Shown: piece after piece, positions 44,966 to 55,230 of the stretch
How positions within the stretch are numbered: position 1 is the stretch's first letter
Layout: each line of letters opens with the position of its first letter
NCBI RefSeq assembly: GCF_900115105.1
Contig: NZ_FOYP01000001.1
Coordinates: forward strand, 1,018,097-1,082,096
Direction: 5' to 3'
Length of the DNA: 64,000 nt
Source: Yoonia tamlensis
Lineage (GTDB): Bacteria > Pseudomonadota > Alphaproteobacteria > Rhodobacterales > Rhodobacteraceae
Notes under the pieces: model-generated
What the model saw: the letters and a program-made list of their open reading frames with translations, nothing else
Database searches by the model: none
Told to the model about the DNA's origin: nothing
Translations under genes and position numbers: made by a program

Positions 44966-45475
44966 TTACCTTAGGTTTTCTGGCCGCGGCAAGGATAAAT
45001 AGACGCTATCGGACCAGACGCCATTGATGCAGAACGTGTTCTTGGCCCGGTGGGTTTCGGTAAACCCCAGCTTTTTCAAGGTGGCGACAGAGCCCACGTT
45101 TTCGGGATCAGCATCTGCGGTCAACTGCGCTTGGTCGGTGACCTCAAATAGGTGGGGGATAATGGCTTGCATGGCCTCTGAAATGATGCCCTTGCGCCAA
45201 AAATCTGGATGCAAGATGAACCCGACCTCATCTGCGCGATGCATCCCAGCGGTGCCGATAAGCCGCCCATCTAGCGTGATCATGAAATAGGTCAGTGGCG
45301 GCGTGGCAGCCCTTGCGATCATCGCATCAAGATTGCGCTGGGTCTGGTCGGGCGACGTATGCGGGGCGGTCGACCAATAGCGCATCGATTGCGGATTGCT
45401 ATAGATCGCGAACAGATCGTCGAGGTCAGCTTGGCGCGCCCCGCGCAAGATCAGTCTTTTCGTATGCAGCGTCAT
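44966..45475 (-). CDS. GNAT family N-acetyltransferase
   Basis: A 169-residue RimJ/RimL-like acetyltransferase. It opens with TLHTKRLILRGARQADLDDLFAIY and has the acetyl-CoA site FWRKGIISEAMQAIIPHLF (about 93-111) and the end motif NVGSVATLKKLGFTE (about 129-143). Acceptor unknown. Start is ATG 45475 or 45478; neither has a good ribosome site. It begins 24 bp past the gltA terminator, so it may depend on its own promoter or on read-through. Confidence 0.85.
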   Translation of the reverse strand: MTLHTKRLILRGARQADLDDLFAIYSNPQSMRYWSTAPHTSPDQTQRNLDAMIARAATPPLTYFMITLDGRLIGTAGMHRADEVGFILHPDFWRKGIISEAMQAIIPHLFEVTDQAQLTADADPENVGSVATLKKLGFTETHRAKNTFCINGVWSDSVYLSLPRPENLR

Positions 45476-45498
45476 CATCGCCCAAGGCCCGTGGTGCG

Positions 45499-45523
45499 TA
45501 AAAAAGGCCACCCGAAGGTGGCC
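45499..45523 (-). terminator. Rho-independent terminator after gltA
   Basis: A perfect 7-bp stem (45506-45512 with 45517-45523, GGCCACC) with the loop CGAA on the plus strand (TTCG in the RNA), followed by a T run on the minus strand. Confidence 0.85.
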
Positions 45524-45529
45524 CAATTC

Positions 45530-46825
45530 TTAGCGCTTTTCGATGTCGAAATAATCGCGGGTTGTCTCGCCCAGATAAAGTTGCCGCGGGCGGCCGATTT
45601 TCAGTTGCGGATCGGCAAGTTGCTCTTTCCACTGGGAAATCCAGCCAACGGTCCGTGCCATCGCAAAGATCGGTGTGAACATTGATGTCGGGAAACCCAT
45701 CGCTTCGAGAATGATGCCCGAGTAGAAATCAACATTCGGGAAGAGTTTCTTTTCAGCGAAATACGGATCGGCCAGCGCTTGCTTTTCAAGCTCCATCGCG
45801 ACCTGCAACAGCGGGTTGTCTTCAACGCCCAGCAGTTCCAATACTTCATCCGCAGATTGCTTCATCACAGTCGCGCGCGGGTCAAAGTTTTTGTAAACGC
45901 GGTGGCCAAAGCCCATCAGACGGTAGGGGTCGTTTTTGTCTTTTGCACGGGCGATAAATTCAGGAATACGGTCAACCGAGCCAATTTCCTTAAGCATTTC
46001 AAGGCAAGCCTGGTTCGCGCCACCGTGCGCAGGGCCCCAAAGACAGGCGATACCCGCAGCGATACAGGCAAACGGGTTTGCACCTGATGATGACGCCAAA
46101 CGCACGGTCGATGTTGATGCGTTTTGTTCGTGATCCGCGTGCAGCGTGAAAATACGGTCCATCGCGCGCGCCAGAACAGGGTTCACATGGTATTCTTCGG
46201 CCGGAACCGAGAAACACATATGCAAGAAGTTCGAAGCGTAATCGAGATCATTGCGCGGATAAACAAACGGTTGGCCGATTGAATATTTATAGGCCATCGC
46301 CGCAATTGTTGGCATCTTCGCGATCAGGCGGATCGATGCGACCTCGCGTTGGTGATCATCGTTGATATCGGTCGAATCGTGGTAGAAGGCCGACATCGCC
46401 CCCACAACGCCAACCATTGTCGCCATCGGATGCGCGTCACGGCGGAAGCCACGGAAGAAGTTGTGCATCTGCTCGTGGATCATTGTGTGATTGGTCACGA
46501 GGCGTTCGAATTTCTCCAACTCGACGGCAGAAGGCAATTCACCGTAAAGCAGCAGATAGCATACTTCTAGATAATGTGACTGCGCGGCTAGTTGATCGAT
46601 CGGGTAACCGCGGTGCAGCAGTACACCCTTGTCACCGTCGATAAATGTGATGGTGCTGTCGCAAGCCGAAGTCGATGTGAAACCGGGATCATAGGTAAAC
46701 ACATTTGCCTGCGCGTAAAGCTTGCGAATATCGATGACATCAGGGCCTGCCGTTGGGGAATGGATCGGCAGATCGTAGGTTTCACCCTTGATCGTCAGTT
46801 TCGCTGTATCTGTATTTTCGGCCAT
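45530..46825 (-). CDS. gltA: Citrate synthase
   Basis: First enzyme of the TCA cycle, condensing acetyl-CoA and oxaloacetate. 431 residues of the hexameric type II class. Motifs: [19 protein letters not shown] near the N-terminus (about 48-66), [15 protein letters not shown] (about 258-272) and the catalytic [15 protein letters not shown] (about 302-316) with its His and the following Asp. A strong terminator follows. The 93-bp gap to gltX upstream holds a perfect 12-bp palindrome. Confidence 0.97.
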   Translation of the reverse strand: MAENTDTAKLTIKGETYDLPIHSPTAGPDVIDIRKLYAQANVFTYDPGFTSTSACDSTITFIDGDKGVLLHRGYPIDQLAAQSHYLEVCYLLLYGELPSAVELEKFERLVTNHTMIHEQMHNFFRGFRRDAHPMATMVGVVGAMSAFYHDSTDINDDHQREVASIRLIAKMPTIAAMAYKYSIGQPFVYPRNDLDYASNFLHMCFSVPAEEYHVNPVLARAMDRIFTLHADHEQNASTSTVRLASSSGANPFACIAAGIACLWGPAHGGANQACLEMLKEIGSVDRIPEFIARAKDKNDPYRLMGFGHRVYKNFDPRATVMKQSADEVLELLGVEDNPLLQVAMELEKQALADPYFAEKKLFPNVDFYSGIILEAMGFPTSMFTPIFAMARTVGWISQWKEQLADPQLKIGRPRQLYLGETTRDYFDIEKR

Positions 46826-46906
46826 AAGTCTTCCCCTTTATGCCGCGCAACGCAGATGTTGCCGGCGCATCTCTAAACTTTAATGCTCCATTTAACTGCC
46901 AATCGT

Positions 46907-46918
46907 AACCAATTGGTT
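46907..46918. promoter_or_regulatory. 12-bp perfect palindrome between gltX and gltA
   Basis: AACCAATTGGTT, directly after the gltX stop and 82 bp before the gltA ATG. It could be a regulator site for gltA or a chance palindrome. Confidence 0.25.
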
Positions 46919-48313
46919 TCAGTTGCTGGCATCTTGGAGCCGCGCGAGTGTTTCGGTTTGGCCCAAGACTAACATCATATCGAACACGCTCGGAGAGACC
47001 GCACGCCCGGACAGCGCCGCACGCAGCGGCCCAGCAAGTTTGCCTAGTTTCGTATCATGAGCTTCGGCAAGCGCGGTGACGATCTCTTCTAATGTGTCAC
47101 GGGTCCACGTAGCATTTTGCAGCTGCGGCGTCAATTCCGACAGTATACCACGGGATACATCATCCAACAGCCCTTGGGCTTTCTCGTCCCGCTCAATGGG
47201 GTGGTCTATCATCAAAAACCGTGCTTTTTCAAATAGTTCAGGCATGGTCTTTGCGCGCTCTTTCAAGCAGTGCATTGCCTGCAAAAAACGCGCATTTTGT
47301 TGGTCGGTTAGCGGATCCTCCCCGACGGAAGCCAGATATGCCTGCAATTCGTGCAGCAGTGCAGCATCGTCGGCAGCAGCGATATGCTGGCCGCAGATAT
47401 TTGCAAGTTTCTTGAAATCGAACCGCGCCGGCGATTTGCCAATCCCGCCCAGATCAAACCAGTCGCGGGCCTGCGCATCGGTGAAAAATTCGTCATCGCC
47501 GTGGCTCCAGCCAAGGCGCGCCAGATAATTGCGCATGCCCGCCGCCGGATAGCCCATTTGCTGGTATTCGGCAGCCCCTGTCGCCCCGTGGCGTTTCGAT
47601 AATTTCTTGCCGTCCGGCCCGAAAATCAGCGGAATATGCGCCAGCACCGGCTTGGCCCAGCCCATTGCCTCGTAAATCAGGTTCTGGCGGAATGCATTGG
47701 CAAGGTGGTCATCGCCGCGGATCACATGGGTCACGCCCATGTCGTGATCATCCACAACAACGGCCAGCATATAAACGGGGCTACCGTCCGAACGCAGCAG
47801 GATCATATCGTCAAGCTGGTCGTTGGACCATGTCACATCGCCTTGGACTTCGTCGTGCAAGGTCGTTTTGCCGTCGCGCGGCGCCTTGAGCCGGATCACA
47901 TAGGGCAGGTCAGGGTGGTCAGCAGGGGCGACATCACGCCACGGAGACTGAAACAGGGTTGATTGTTTGGCCGCGCGCGCCGTTTCGCGAAATTCTTCAA
48001 TCTCGTCTTGGGTGCTAAAGCATTTATAGGCGTGGCCGCTGGCCAGCATCGCCTGCGCGACTTCGACGTGGCGGGGTGCATTATTGGCCTGACTGGTTGG
48101 TTCGCCGTCCCAATCAAGTCCCAGCCATGTCAGCCCGTCCAGAATGGCCTGCTTGTTTTCATCAGTGGACCGGCTTTGGTCGGTGTCTTCGATCCGCAAC
48201 AGGAATTTCCCACCCCGACCACGTGCATAAAGCCAGTTGAACAGGGCTGTGCGCGCGCCCCCGATGTGCAAGGCGCCCGTGGGCGATGGGGCAAAGCGTG
48301 TGACGATGGACAT
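46919..48313 (-). CDS. gltX: Glutamate--tRNA ligase
   Basis: Class I aminoacyl-tRNA synthetase that charges tRNA(Glu), and in many alphaproteobacteria tRNA(Gln) as well. 464 residues with [19 protein letters not shown] (HIGH motif, about 7-25), [15 protein letters not shown] (about 200), and the KMSKS-type KLSKRHG (about 238). C-terminal anticodon-binding helices follow. gatABC genes are not in the window. It diverges from comEC across 82 bp. Confidence 0.96.
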   Translation of the reverse strand: MSIVTRFAPSPTGALHIGGARTALFNWLYARGRGGKFLLRIEDTDQSRSTDENKQAILDGLTWLGLDWDGEPTSQANNAPRHVEVAQAMLASGHAYKCFSTQDEIEEFRETARAAKQSTLFQSPWRDVAPADHPDLPYVIRLKAPRDGKTTLHDEVQGDVTWSNDQLDDMILLRSDGSPVYMLAVVVDDHDMGVTHVIRGDDHLANAFRQNLIYEAMGWAKPVLAHIPLIFGPDGKKLSKRHGATGAAEYQQMGYPAAGMRNYLARLGWSHGDDEFFTDAQARDWFDLGGIGKSPARFDFKKLANICGQHIAAADDAALLHELQAYLASVGEDPLTDQQNARFLQAMHCLKERAKTMPELFEKARFLMIDHPIERDEKAQGLLDDVSRGILSELTPQLQNATWTRDTLEEIVTALAEAHDTKLGKLAGPLRAALSGRAVSPSVFDMMLVLGQTETLARLQDASN

Positions 48314-48395
48314 GGGGAAATTAACCTTTCGCTAACCAGCTTTCCGGTAGGGTGCCGGATGTGGCGGGGATACAAAACTGCGGGGTAAAGAACAA

Positions 48396-50474
48396 GTGCG
48401 CGCAGCTTTGCAAGAAATGCTTCTGGCGCAGCGGGGCGGGCTGATTACTTGGGTGCCCGTGTGTCTTGGCATCGGGATCGGCACCTATTTCGCGCAGTCA
48501 ACGGAACCTGATTTTGCGCAGATGGTTATGGTTTGGGGGCTTGCGTTCGGATTGCTGGCCGCTTCGCGCCTGATTACCCCCGCCTATGCGCCTTGTGCGG
48601 TCGCAATCGCGCTGGTTTGCGCTGGTGGCGGGGTGGCGCAGTGGCGCACGGTGGCGGTTGCCGAACCGGTCTTGGGGTTTCGTTACTACGGGCCGATTCA
48701 GGGGCGGGTGGTCAATATCGACAGATCCGCAAGCGACGCGCCGCGGCTGACATTGGATCAGGTCGTGCTGTCACGGATGTCGCCCGCGCGTACACCCGCG
48801 CGGGTGCGTGTTTCGGTGCATGGCGACCAGTATTTCACCGATTATCAACCCGGCGAGACCTTGATCCTGACCGGACACCTTTCGCCGCCATCCGGACCGG
48901 CAGAGCCGGGCGGCTTTGATTTCCAGCGCCATTCCTGGTTTTTGGGACTTGGTGCTGTGGGGTATACGCGCACACCGGTGCTGCGGCTGCATGCAGCGGA
49001 TCAATCATCTTTGGGGCTGCAGGTTTTTGCGGTGCGCATGCGGCTGTCGCACTTTGTGCAAAAGGCAATCGCGGGTGACGCGGGCGCGTTTGCGGCGGCC
49101 ATTATGACTGGGGATCGGTCCGCGATGCGGCAAGATACGCTGGATGATTTGCGCGCCGCGAATCTTGCGCATCTGCTGGCGATATCGGGGCTGCATATGG
49201 GGTTGCTGACCGGATTTATCTTTGCGGTCATGCGCTATGGGTTGGCGCTGAGCGCGACGATTTCACTGCGGTTCCAGACCAAAAAGATCGCAGCCATTGG
49301 CGCGTTGATTGTCGGCGCGTTTTATCTGGCGCTTTCGGGAGGCAATGTCGCGACTGAACGCGCGTTTATCATGGTTGCGGTGATGCTGGTTGCGGTGCTT
49401 TTGGACCGGCGCGCATTGACCCTGCGCGCCGTTGCAATTGCCGCGATTATTGTACTGCTTTGGCAACCCGAAGCCCTGATGGGGCCAGGGTTCCAGATGT
49501 CGTTTTCGGCGACAGCAGCGCTTGTTGCGGTATTTGGCGCGCTGCGTAAATTTGACCTGTCACACTGGCCAAAATGGCTGCGCGGGACATTTGCCGTGTT
49601 CATGTCATCGTTTGTTGCAGGGCTTGCCACCGCGCCCTTTGCGGCGGCACATTTTAACCAGATCGCGCATTTCGGATTGGTCGCCAATCTACTTAGCGTG
49701 CCGTTGATGGGGGTGCTTGTGATGCCCGCAGCGGTGCTCGCGATCTGCCTTGCGCCTTTTGGCCTGTCTGGCATCGGATTTGCGCTGATGGGATGGGGCT
49801 TGCGGTGGATACTATGGGTTGCGCAGACCGTGTCCGGCTGGGACGGGTCCGTCGGACATGTGGTGGCGCCGGGGGGCGGGGTTGTGGCGCTGCTGGCGTT
49901 GGGGCTGTTGTGGTGTATCTTGTGGCGCGGGCGGGCGCGGCTGATCGGTGTTGCCCCTGTGATAATTGCGTTTTGGCTATGGGGGCAGGCGACGCGGCCG
50001 TTGTTATTAGTGGCGGATAACGCCGCATTGATCGGGGTGATCGGGCCGCAAGGCCGCGCCTTGTCCAAAGGAAGCGGCAGCAGCTTTGTCGCGCAGATCT
50101 GGCTTGAAAACGATGGCGCGCCGGTGCCGCAGCAGGAGGCCGCAAATCGCTCTGGCTATACGCGTGATGGCCGGATCGTGCGCGCCAATATCGGTGACTG
50201 GCAGATTTTGCAGGTCACGGGCAAAACAGCGCTTGCGGCGCTTGATGGTTGTGGCGGCGCAGATGTGCTGATCAGCAACCAGTCAGATGTGACAGGACGC
50301 CCCTGCATTGTCTTTGATATCAACAGGTTGCGTCAAACAGGGGCTTTGGCGTTTGATCTAACGGAAATGGGCGATTTGCAGCTGACAACCGCCCAAGGCG
50401 TGGCTGGTAACCGTCCGTGGAACGCAAACGCAGATGCATCAACACAGCCGGAAATTGTGCTGAAAAACCCCTAA
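48396..50474 (+). CDS. ComEC/Rec2 family DNA uptake channel-like protein
   Basis: A 692-residue polytopic membrane protein with an N-terminal OB-type domain (about 85-180, preceded by a few hydrophobic segments) and the competence domain (about 225-500), with the signature [17 protein letters not shown] (about 250). ComEC imports single-stranded DNA in naturally competent cells. The C-terminal part (500-692) is periplasmic or cytoplasmic but shows no HxHxDH metallo-beta-lactamase motif, so the nuclease-type domain of long ComEC proteins looks degenerate. Start GTG 48396 is taken. Convergent with lexA, overlapping by 4 bp. Confidence 0.88.
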   Translation: MRAALQEMLLAQRGGLITWVPVCLGIGIGTYFAQSTEPDFAQMVMVWGLAFGLLAASRLITPAYAPCAVAIALVCAGGGVAQWRTVAVAEPVLGFRYYGPIQGRVVNIDRSASDAPRLTLDQVVLSRMSPARTPARVRVSVHGDQYFTDYQPGETLILTGHLSPPSGPAEPGGFDFQRHSWFLGLGAVGYTRTPVLRLHAADQSSLGLQVFAVRMRLSHFVQKAIAGDAGAFAAAIMTGDRSAMRQDTLDDLRAANLAHLLAISGLHMGLLTGFIFAVMRYGLALSATISLRFQTKKIAAIGALIVGAFYLALSGGNVATERAFIMVAVMLVAVLLDRRALTLRAVAIAAIIVLLWQPEALMGPGFQMSFSATAALVAVFGALRKFDLSHWPKWLRGTFAVFMSSFVAGLATAPFAAAHFNQIAHFGLVANLLSVPLMGVLVMPAAVLAICLAPFGLSGIGFALMGWGLRWILWVAQTVSGWDGSVGHVVAPGGGVVALLALGLLWCILWRGRARLIGVAPVIIAFWLWGQATRPLLLVADNAALIGVIGPQGRALSKGSGSSFVAQIWLENDGAPVPQQEAANRSGYTRDGRIVRANIGDWQILQVTGKTALAALDGCGGADVLISNQSDVTGRPCIVFDINRLRQTGALAFDLTEMGDLQLTTAQGVAGNRPWNANADASTQPEIVLKNP

Positions 50475-51157
50475 TAGGTGCGGATCAGCCCGACCAAGCG
50501 CCCTTGGACTTTGACTTGATCATCGCGGAACACGCGGGTTTCATAGGCGGGGTTGGCCGCCTCTAGCGCGATGGCGCTACCATTGCGGCGGAACCGTTTG
50601 AGCGTGGCTTCATGCCCTTCGACCAGCGCGACGACAATATCGCCATTATCGGCAACCGAAGTTTCGCGGATCACCACAACGTCGCCGTCGTTAATCCCCG
50701 CTTCAATCATCGAATCGCCTTTGACTTCAAGCGCATAGTGATCACCCGCGCCGACCATGGATTGCGGAACGGAAACCCTGTGCGACACTTGGCTGATCGC
50801 CTCGATCGGGACACCGGCGGCAATCCGGCCCATCACCGGCAATTCAATCGCGCCACTATCAATGGGCAGCGCGGCAGGCGGGGTGCTGTCTGGTCTGTCG
50901 CCATCTATCACACGCGGAGTGAAGCCGGATTTGGATTGCATTGCATCAGGCAGCTTCACGATTTCCAATGCCCGCGCGCGGTGCGCCAGCCGCCGGATAA
51001 ACCCGCGTTCTTCGAGCGCGGTGATCAGCCGGTGAATTCCCGACTTTGACCGCAGATCCAAGGCTTCTTTCATTTCATCAAAACTGGGGGGAACACCATC
51101 GCGCTGGATGCGGGTGTTGATAAAGGCCAAAAGGTCGAGCTGTTTTTTCGTGAGCAT
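50471..51157 (-). CDS. lexA: SOS repressor LexA
   Basis: Transcriptional repressor of DNA damage genes that cleaves itself when RecA filaments form. 228 residues: winged helix at 1-65 ([21 protein letters not shown]), cleavage site Ala114-Gly115 in [10 protein letters not shown], and the catalytic dyad Ser149 (GDSMIEAG) and Lys187 (ATLKRF). It lies downstream of moeA but has its own promoter region with a LexA operator 28 bp before the ATG, so it is autoregulated. The linker (70-105) is Pro/Asp-rich, as in other alphaproteobacterial LexA. Confidence 0.97.
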   Translation of the reverse strand: MLTKKQLDLLAFINTRIQRDGVPPSFDEMKEALDLRSKSGIHRLITALEERGFIRRLAHRARALEIVKLPDAMQSKSGFTPRVIDGDRPDSTPPAALPIDSGAIELPVMGRIAAGVPIEAISQVSHRVSVPQSMVGAGDHYALEVKGDSMIEAGINDGDVVVIRETSVADNGDIVVALVEGHEATLKRFRRNGSAIALEAANPAYETRVFRDDQVKVQGRLVGLIRTY

Positions 51158-51185
51158 GACTTATCCCCAGATAGGTTTTGCATAT

Positions 51186-51200
51186 GTTCTATGCATGTTC
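51186..51200 (-). promoter_or_regulatory. LexA operator (SOS box) of lexA
   Basis: GTTC (51186-51189), seven bases (TATGCAT), GTTC (51197-51200) on the plus strand: the alphaproteobacterial LexA site. It lies in the 66-bp gap between moeA and lexA, 28 bp from the lexA ATG, and gives autoregulation. Confidence 0.88.
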
Positions 51201-51223
51201 CCGTTTTGTGTCAACTACCCTGA

Positions 51224-52396
51224 TCAAAGCGGCAGAATGGCGATTTCGTCACCGGCAGCGCGGGCGGGGTCGTCAATGGGCCGTAGGGCCAGACAATTTG
51301 CGTCGGCCAGCACGGTCAGCAGGGCGCTGTCCTGACGGTCAAAAACCGTCACACCGTTAGGGCCAAGATGCGCGCGCATATAATGTTCGCGCGGCCCGTT
51401 CGGGCCGATGGCTTTGGCCAGCTTGGCAATCCTGCGCGGTGCCACAGCGGCCCCTTGTCCCAGCATATGCCGTATCACGGGGGCCAGAAACACATGGCCG
51501 CACACCATCGCCGATACCGGATTGCCGGGCAGGCCGATCATCAGCGCATTGCCCATACGCCCCGCCATCAGCGGTTTGCCCGGGCGCATGGCGATTTTAT
51601 AAAACGCCTGCTGCATGCCTTTGGATTGCGCAACTTGCCCGACCAAATCATGATCCCCAACAGAGGCCCCGCCAATGGTCACAATCAGATCGGCATCCGC
51701 CGCCAGATCAAACGCCAGTTCCAGCGCTGGGATATTATCGCGCGCAATCGGCAAAAGCCGCGGATGCGCGCCAAGCTGCTGTACCATTGCTGCCAAACCA
51801 TAGCTGTTGGACGCAATAATTTGATCAGGGCCGGGGGTCTCTCCGGGTTGGACCAATTCATCGCCCGTCGCAATAATCGCGACGATAGGGCGGCGCGTGA
51901 CAGGCACCTGCGCGATATTCATTGCAGCCAGCAGCGCGATATCGGCGGACGATAGGATGCGCGGGGCTTTAATCTGATCGCCGACCCGAAAATCAGCACC
52001 AGCCGGGCGGATATGTGGTTTGGTTTCAAGCGCTTGCCCCAGCGTGACTTGATCACCTGCGCGGGTCACATCCTCTTGGATCACAACCCAATCGGCCCCT
52101 GTGGGCAGTGGTGCGCCTGTAAAAATCCGCACGGCCTGACCGTGTCCCACAGCCCCTGAGTACCCGTGACCCGCAGCAGATTCCCCGATAACCAAAAGCC
52201 GCGCGCCCGCCACGGCATCATCGCGGCGCACCGCATAACCATCCATCGCCGATGCCGCAAAGGGCGGCTGATCACGGGTTGCAGCGACATCTCGCGCCAA
52301 GTTGCGGCCCGCGGCCTGCGTCAATGGCACATCCTCGGATCCAAGCGGCGCGCAAAGCGCAAAGAGATTATCAAGGGCCGCGTCGACAGTGATCAT
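51224..52396 (-). CDS. moeA: Molybdopterin molybdotransferase MoeA
   Basis: Inserts molybdate into adenylylated molybdopterin to finish the Mo cofactor. 390 residues; family marks are FAASAMDGYAVR (about 45-56), GDELVQPGETPGPDQIIASN (about 176-195), the GGASVGDHD segment (about 238-246) and MRPGKPLMAGRM (about 270). Its start overlaps the stop of the GIY-YIG gene by 4 nt. The mol cluster continues upstream with moaC. mobA and moaA are not in the window. Confidence 0.95.
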   Translation of the reverse strand: MITVDAALDNLFALCAPLGSEDVPLTQAAGRNLARDVAATRDQPPFAASAMDGYAVRRDDAVAGARLLVIGESAAGHGYSGAVGHGQAVRIFTGAPLPTGADWVVIQEDVTRAGDQVTLGQALETKPHIRPAGADFRVGDQIKAPRILSSADIALLAAMNIAQVPVTRRPIVAIIATGDELVQPGETPGPDQIIASNSYGLAAMVQQLGAHPRLLPIARDNIPALELAFDLAADADLIVTIGGASVGDHDLVGQVAQSKGMQQAFYKIAMRPGKPLMAGRMGNALMIGLPGNPVSAMVCGHVFLAPVIRHMLGQGAAVAPRRIAKLAKAIGPNGPREHYMRAHLGPNGVTVFDRQDSALLTVLADANCLALRPIDDPARAAGDEIAILPL

Positions 52397-53313
52397 TGTG
52401 TTACATCATCCAATTGTGCGGCTTCCCAATCGGCAAATGTTTTCCCCGTTTCGAGTTCTCTCCACGCAATCCGTCCATTGGTGCTATAGCCGTTGATGAA
52501 ATCGGCGGCACCAGAAGGCGTGCGAAATGCAAAGTCGTCTACGAATTCTAGCCAACCATCGTTTTCAACAACCGACTTCGCATTGAGTAACTGTTGCCGT
52601 TTCCTAATTGTGCCTTCGGAACACGACGACCTAACTGCGATTGATGCCCGCGATCCTTTATGAACAATAAACTCACCGAGCCTTAATGTTGCAGTGGCTA
52701 CAATTTCGCCTTTGCCTGCCTTGAGGTGAAACCGTGTTTCGGTGTTGCTTTGGGAGCCAATTTTATTGGCTTCATCGCTGGAAGCACTTTCAAAGCTTTT
52801 TGAAGAACTCTTCTTGCTCAAAAACAGATCCACCCGAATGGCGGGCAGCACCATCATCAGCGTATCGAGAAAGCTTTCCATATTGGCGCGGGCAGCCTCA
52901 TTAAGGCTACTGCGCGGCGGGGTATTCCCGTTTTCAAGCGGTGTATGGGCGACGTCGCGGGCGATCTCGACCAGACGCGATTCGAGGTATTTGATATGCG
53001 CCTTGTGCAGATTATTTGCAGCCGAGCTGATCAGGATCGCATCATCCCACCAATCCTTGTTTGTGACATGGTCGCGCAAGCGAATGCGCATATCCTCGGC
53101 CTCACCGATATAGGCGCGGGGGCCGTTCTGATCTTCGCCGATCAGGACATAGACGCCGGTAAAACCTGCCTCGGGGCGTGCTAGGGCCTCTTTTATTTGG
53201 GTGCGCGGGGTGCGCAAGACATGGCCGGTCCAGTTGAATACTTCGGCGGTCAGCATCCCGTCGGCACGGCCATCAACAAAGAAAAGTTCAAGCGAACGGC
53301 CGGCATTTGTCAT
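52393..53313 (-). CDS. GIY-YIG nuclease domain protein with C-terminal DUF4357
   Basis: A 306-residue cytoplasmic protein. Residues 52-125 form a GIY-YIG endonuclease domain: GVYVLIGE (53-60), [17 protein letters not shown] (67-83) with the second Tyr-Ile-Gly, and the catalytic Glu in KYLESRL (Glu111). The C-terminal region (about 240-300) is DUF4357 ([20 protein letters not shown]). Such combinations occur in restriction- or mobile-element-linked proteins of unknown function. It is joined to moaC (stop/start ATGA at 53310-53313) and to moeA (52393-52396), so it is embedded in the mol operon. Its GC is lower than the neighbours (two 60-bp stretches counted at 45% and 48%, against 63% inside moaC), which suggests later acquisition. 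Confidence 0.85.
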   Translation of the reverse strand: MTNAGRSLELFFVDGRADGMLTAEVFNWTGHVLRTPRTQIKEALARPEAGFTGVYVLIGEDQNGPRAYIGEAEDMRIRLRDHVTNKDWWDDAILISSAANNLHKAHIKYLESRLVEIARDVAHTPLENGNTPPRSSLNEAARANMESFLDTLMMVLPAIRVDLFLSKKSSSKSFESASSDEANKIGSQSNTETRFHLKAGKGEIVATATLRLGEFIVHKGSRASIAVRSSCSEGTIRKRQQLLNAKSVVENDGWLEFVDDFAFRTPSGAADFINGYSTNGRIAWRELETGKTFADWEAAQLDDVTQ

Positions 53314-53786
53314 GGGTTTTCAAATCGCCCTGATTTGCCGCCGTCCTTGAGCGTCACACGGATGCCGCCGATTTCCATGTCTTTTTGCACGGCTTTCACC
53401 ATGTCATAGACGGTCAATGCGGCGGTGCTGGCGGCGGTCAGCGCCTCCATTTCAACGCCGGTTTGTCCGCCGGTTTTGACTGTGGCCACGATCCGGATTC
53501 CGGGCAGGGTATCGTCGGGGGTCAGATCAATTGCCACTTTGGTGATCGGCAGCGGATGGCATAGCGGGATCAGATCGGCAGTTTTCTTGGCAGCCATAAT
53601 GCCCGCAATGCGCGCGATGCCCAGAACGTCGCCCTTATCCGCGCGGCCCGCAACAATAAGCGCCAGCGTCGTAGCGGTCATTTTAATGAACGCTTCTGCG
53701 ACGGCCACGCGCGCAGTGACAGGCTTGTCCGAGACATCGACCATATGCGCCTTACCATCGGCGTCAAAATGGCTGAGCTTGGGCAT
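53310..53786 (-). CDS. moaC: Cyclic pyranopterin monophosphate synthase MoaC
   Basis: Second enzyme of molybdenum-cofactor synthesis, acting after MoaA. 158 residues with [18 protein letters not shown] at the start, [17 protein letters not shown] (about 69-85) holding a catalytic region and [20 protein letters not shown] (about 112-131). Its end is joined to the GIY-YIG gene and its start shares one base with the trpC stop. The tight packing makes it part of the long trp-mol operon. Confidence 0.96.
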   Translation of the reverse strand: MPKLSHFDADGKAHMVDVSDKPVTARVAVAEAFIKMTATTLALIVAGRADKGDVLGIARIAGIMAAKKTADLIPLCHPLPITKVAIDLTPDDTLPGIRIVATVKTGGQTGVEMEALTAASTAALTVYDMVKAVQKDMEIGGIRVTLKDGGKSGRFENP

Positions 53787-54592
53787 CAGATACCACCGGT
53801 CGCGGGATTGGCGAGCAAGGCGCGGGTCGCGGCGGCGACATCGGTTTGGCGCATCAGGCTTTCGCCGATCAAGAATGTGCGCGCGCCATATCGTGCCATA
53901 TCCGCAAGCTCTGCGGGGGTGTTCAACCCGCTTTCGCAGACAATCGTGCGGTCCGCAGGCACCAGTTTCGACAGGGTGCGCGTGGTATCCAGCGTGGTTT
54001 CGAAGGTCTTGAGGTTGCGGTTATTGATCCCCATCAGGGGCGATTTGAGCAGGCAGGCGCGTTCCAGTTCCGCGGCATCATGCACCTCGAGCAGCACATC
54101 CATGCCCCATTCAAAGGCCGCCGTTTCAAGCTCTTGCGCTTGGGTGTCGCTGACGGAAGCCAGAATAATCAAAATGCAATCGGCATGAAGCGCGCGGGCC
54201 TCGGCGACCTGATAGGTGTCATACATGAAATCCTTGCGCAGGGCGGGCAGGTCAACGGCGCTGCGCGCAGCAGTCAGATAGCTGTCGTCGCCTTGGAATG
54301 ACGGGCCGTCGGTCAGCACAGACAGGCAGGTCGCACCCCCTGCCTGATAGGCTTCGGCCAAGGCGGGCGGGTTAAAGTCTTCGCGGATCAACCCTTTGGA
54401 CGGGCTGGCTTTTTTGATTTCGGCGATCAAGCCGTATCCTTCGCGCGCTGCGTCCGACAGACGGTCAGCAAAGCCGCGCGTGGGCGGCGCATCTTTGGCG
54501 CGGGCCTCGATTTCGGATAATGGCACAGAAGCCTTGCAGGCCGCGACATGTTCCAGCTTATAGGTTTTGATCTTTTCAAGGATATCGGTCAT
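53786..54592 (-). CDS. trpC: Indole-3-glycerol phosphate synthase
   Basis: Closes the indole ring in tryptophan synthesis. 268 residues of a TIM barrel, with [15 protein letters not shown] (about 48-62), [10 protein letters not shown] (about 83) and [11 protein letters not shown] (about 215) with the catalytic Glu. The ATG at 54592 forms an ATGA overlap with the ung stop. ung and not trpD is therefore the immediate upstream gene, although trpD lies one gene further. Confidence 0.96.
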   Translation of the reverse strand: MTDILEKIKTYKLEHVAACKASVPLSEIEARAKDAPPTRGFADRLSDAAREGYGLIAEIKKASPSKGLIREDFNPPALAEAYQAGGATCLSVLTDGPSFQGDDSYLTAARSAVDLPALRKDFMYDTYQVAEARALHADCILIILASVSDTQAQELETAAFEWGMDVLLEVHDAAELERACLLKSPLMGINNRNLKTFETTLDTTRTLSKLVPADRTIVCESGLNTPAELADMARYGARTFLIGESLMRQTDVAAATRALLANPATGGI

Positions 54593-55230
54593 GGGTCCGC
54601 CCAATTGATTGGCTCTTGTCCCTGATCAATAAGCCACTGGTTGGCCTTTGAAAATGGGCGCGACCCGAAAAAACCGCGGTGGCAGGACAAAGGGGACGGA
54701 TGCGCCGAGGTCAAAACCAGATTTTCAGGCGTAATATGTTTGGCGTAGGTCTGCGCCGGACCACCCCAAAGCATATAGGCGCGCGGACGATCATTAAGCC
54801 GCTTGATCACCTCGACCACCAGATCGGACCAGCCAAATCTTGCATGCGCCTTGGGCTTGCCAGGCGGCACGCTCAGCGCGGTGTTGAGCAAAAGCACGCC
54901 TTGATCAGCCCAATCATGTAGGCTGGTTTTGCGGCGGATAGCGTTAAGGTCGCTTTCTATCTCTTTGAAAATATTTCCAAGACTATCAAGCCTGCCGCCA
55001 AAACCATCGGGGATCGAAAACGCCAGCCCGTCGGCCTTGTCCGGCGTATGATAAGGGTCTTGCCCGATGATCACGATGCGGGTCGCATTTGGTTGGCAGC
55101 GCTCAAGGGCCGCAAATGTCAGCGCGGGCGGTGGCAGAATATCGGCGTCTAATTTGGCCGCAAGCGCGGGCAGGCTTTCGTCAAAAAACGGAAGATCACG
55201 CCACGCGCCAAGCCGCCCCAGATCAAACAT
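54589..55230 (-). CDS. ung: Uracil-DNA glycosylase, family 1
   Basis: Removes uracil from DNA to start base excision repair. 213 residues with the water-activating motif [19 protein letters not shown] (Asp58 in GQDPYH, 56-61) and the DNA-intercalation motif [11 protein letters not shown] (about 183-193). It sits inside the trp operon between trpD (stop and start share position 55230) and trpC (4-nt overlap), which implies coupled translation. The location is unusual for a repair gene. Confidence 0.95.
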   Translation of the reverse strand: MFDLGRLGAWRDLPFFDESLPALAAKLDADILPPPALTFAALERCQPNATRIVIIGQDPYHTPDKADGLAFSIPDGFGGRLDSLGNIFKEIESDLNAIRRKTSLHDWADQGVLLLNTALSVPPGKPKAHARFGWSDLVVEVIKRLNDRPRAYMLWGGPAQTYAKHITPENLVLTSAHPSPLSCHRGFFGSRPFSKANQWLIDQGQEPINWADP

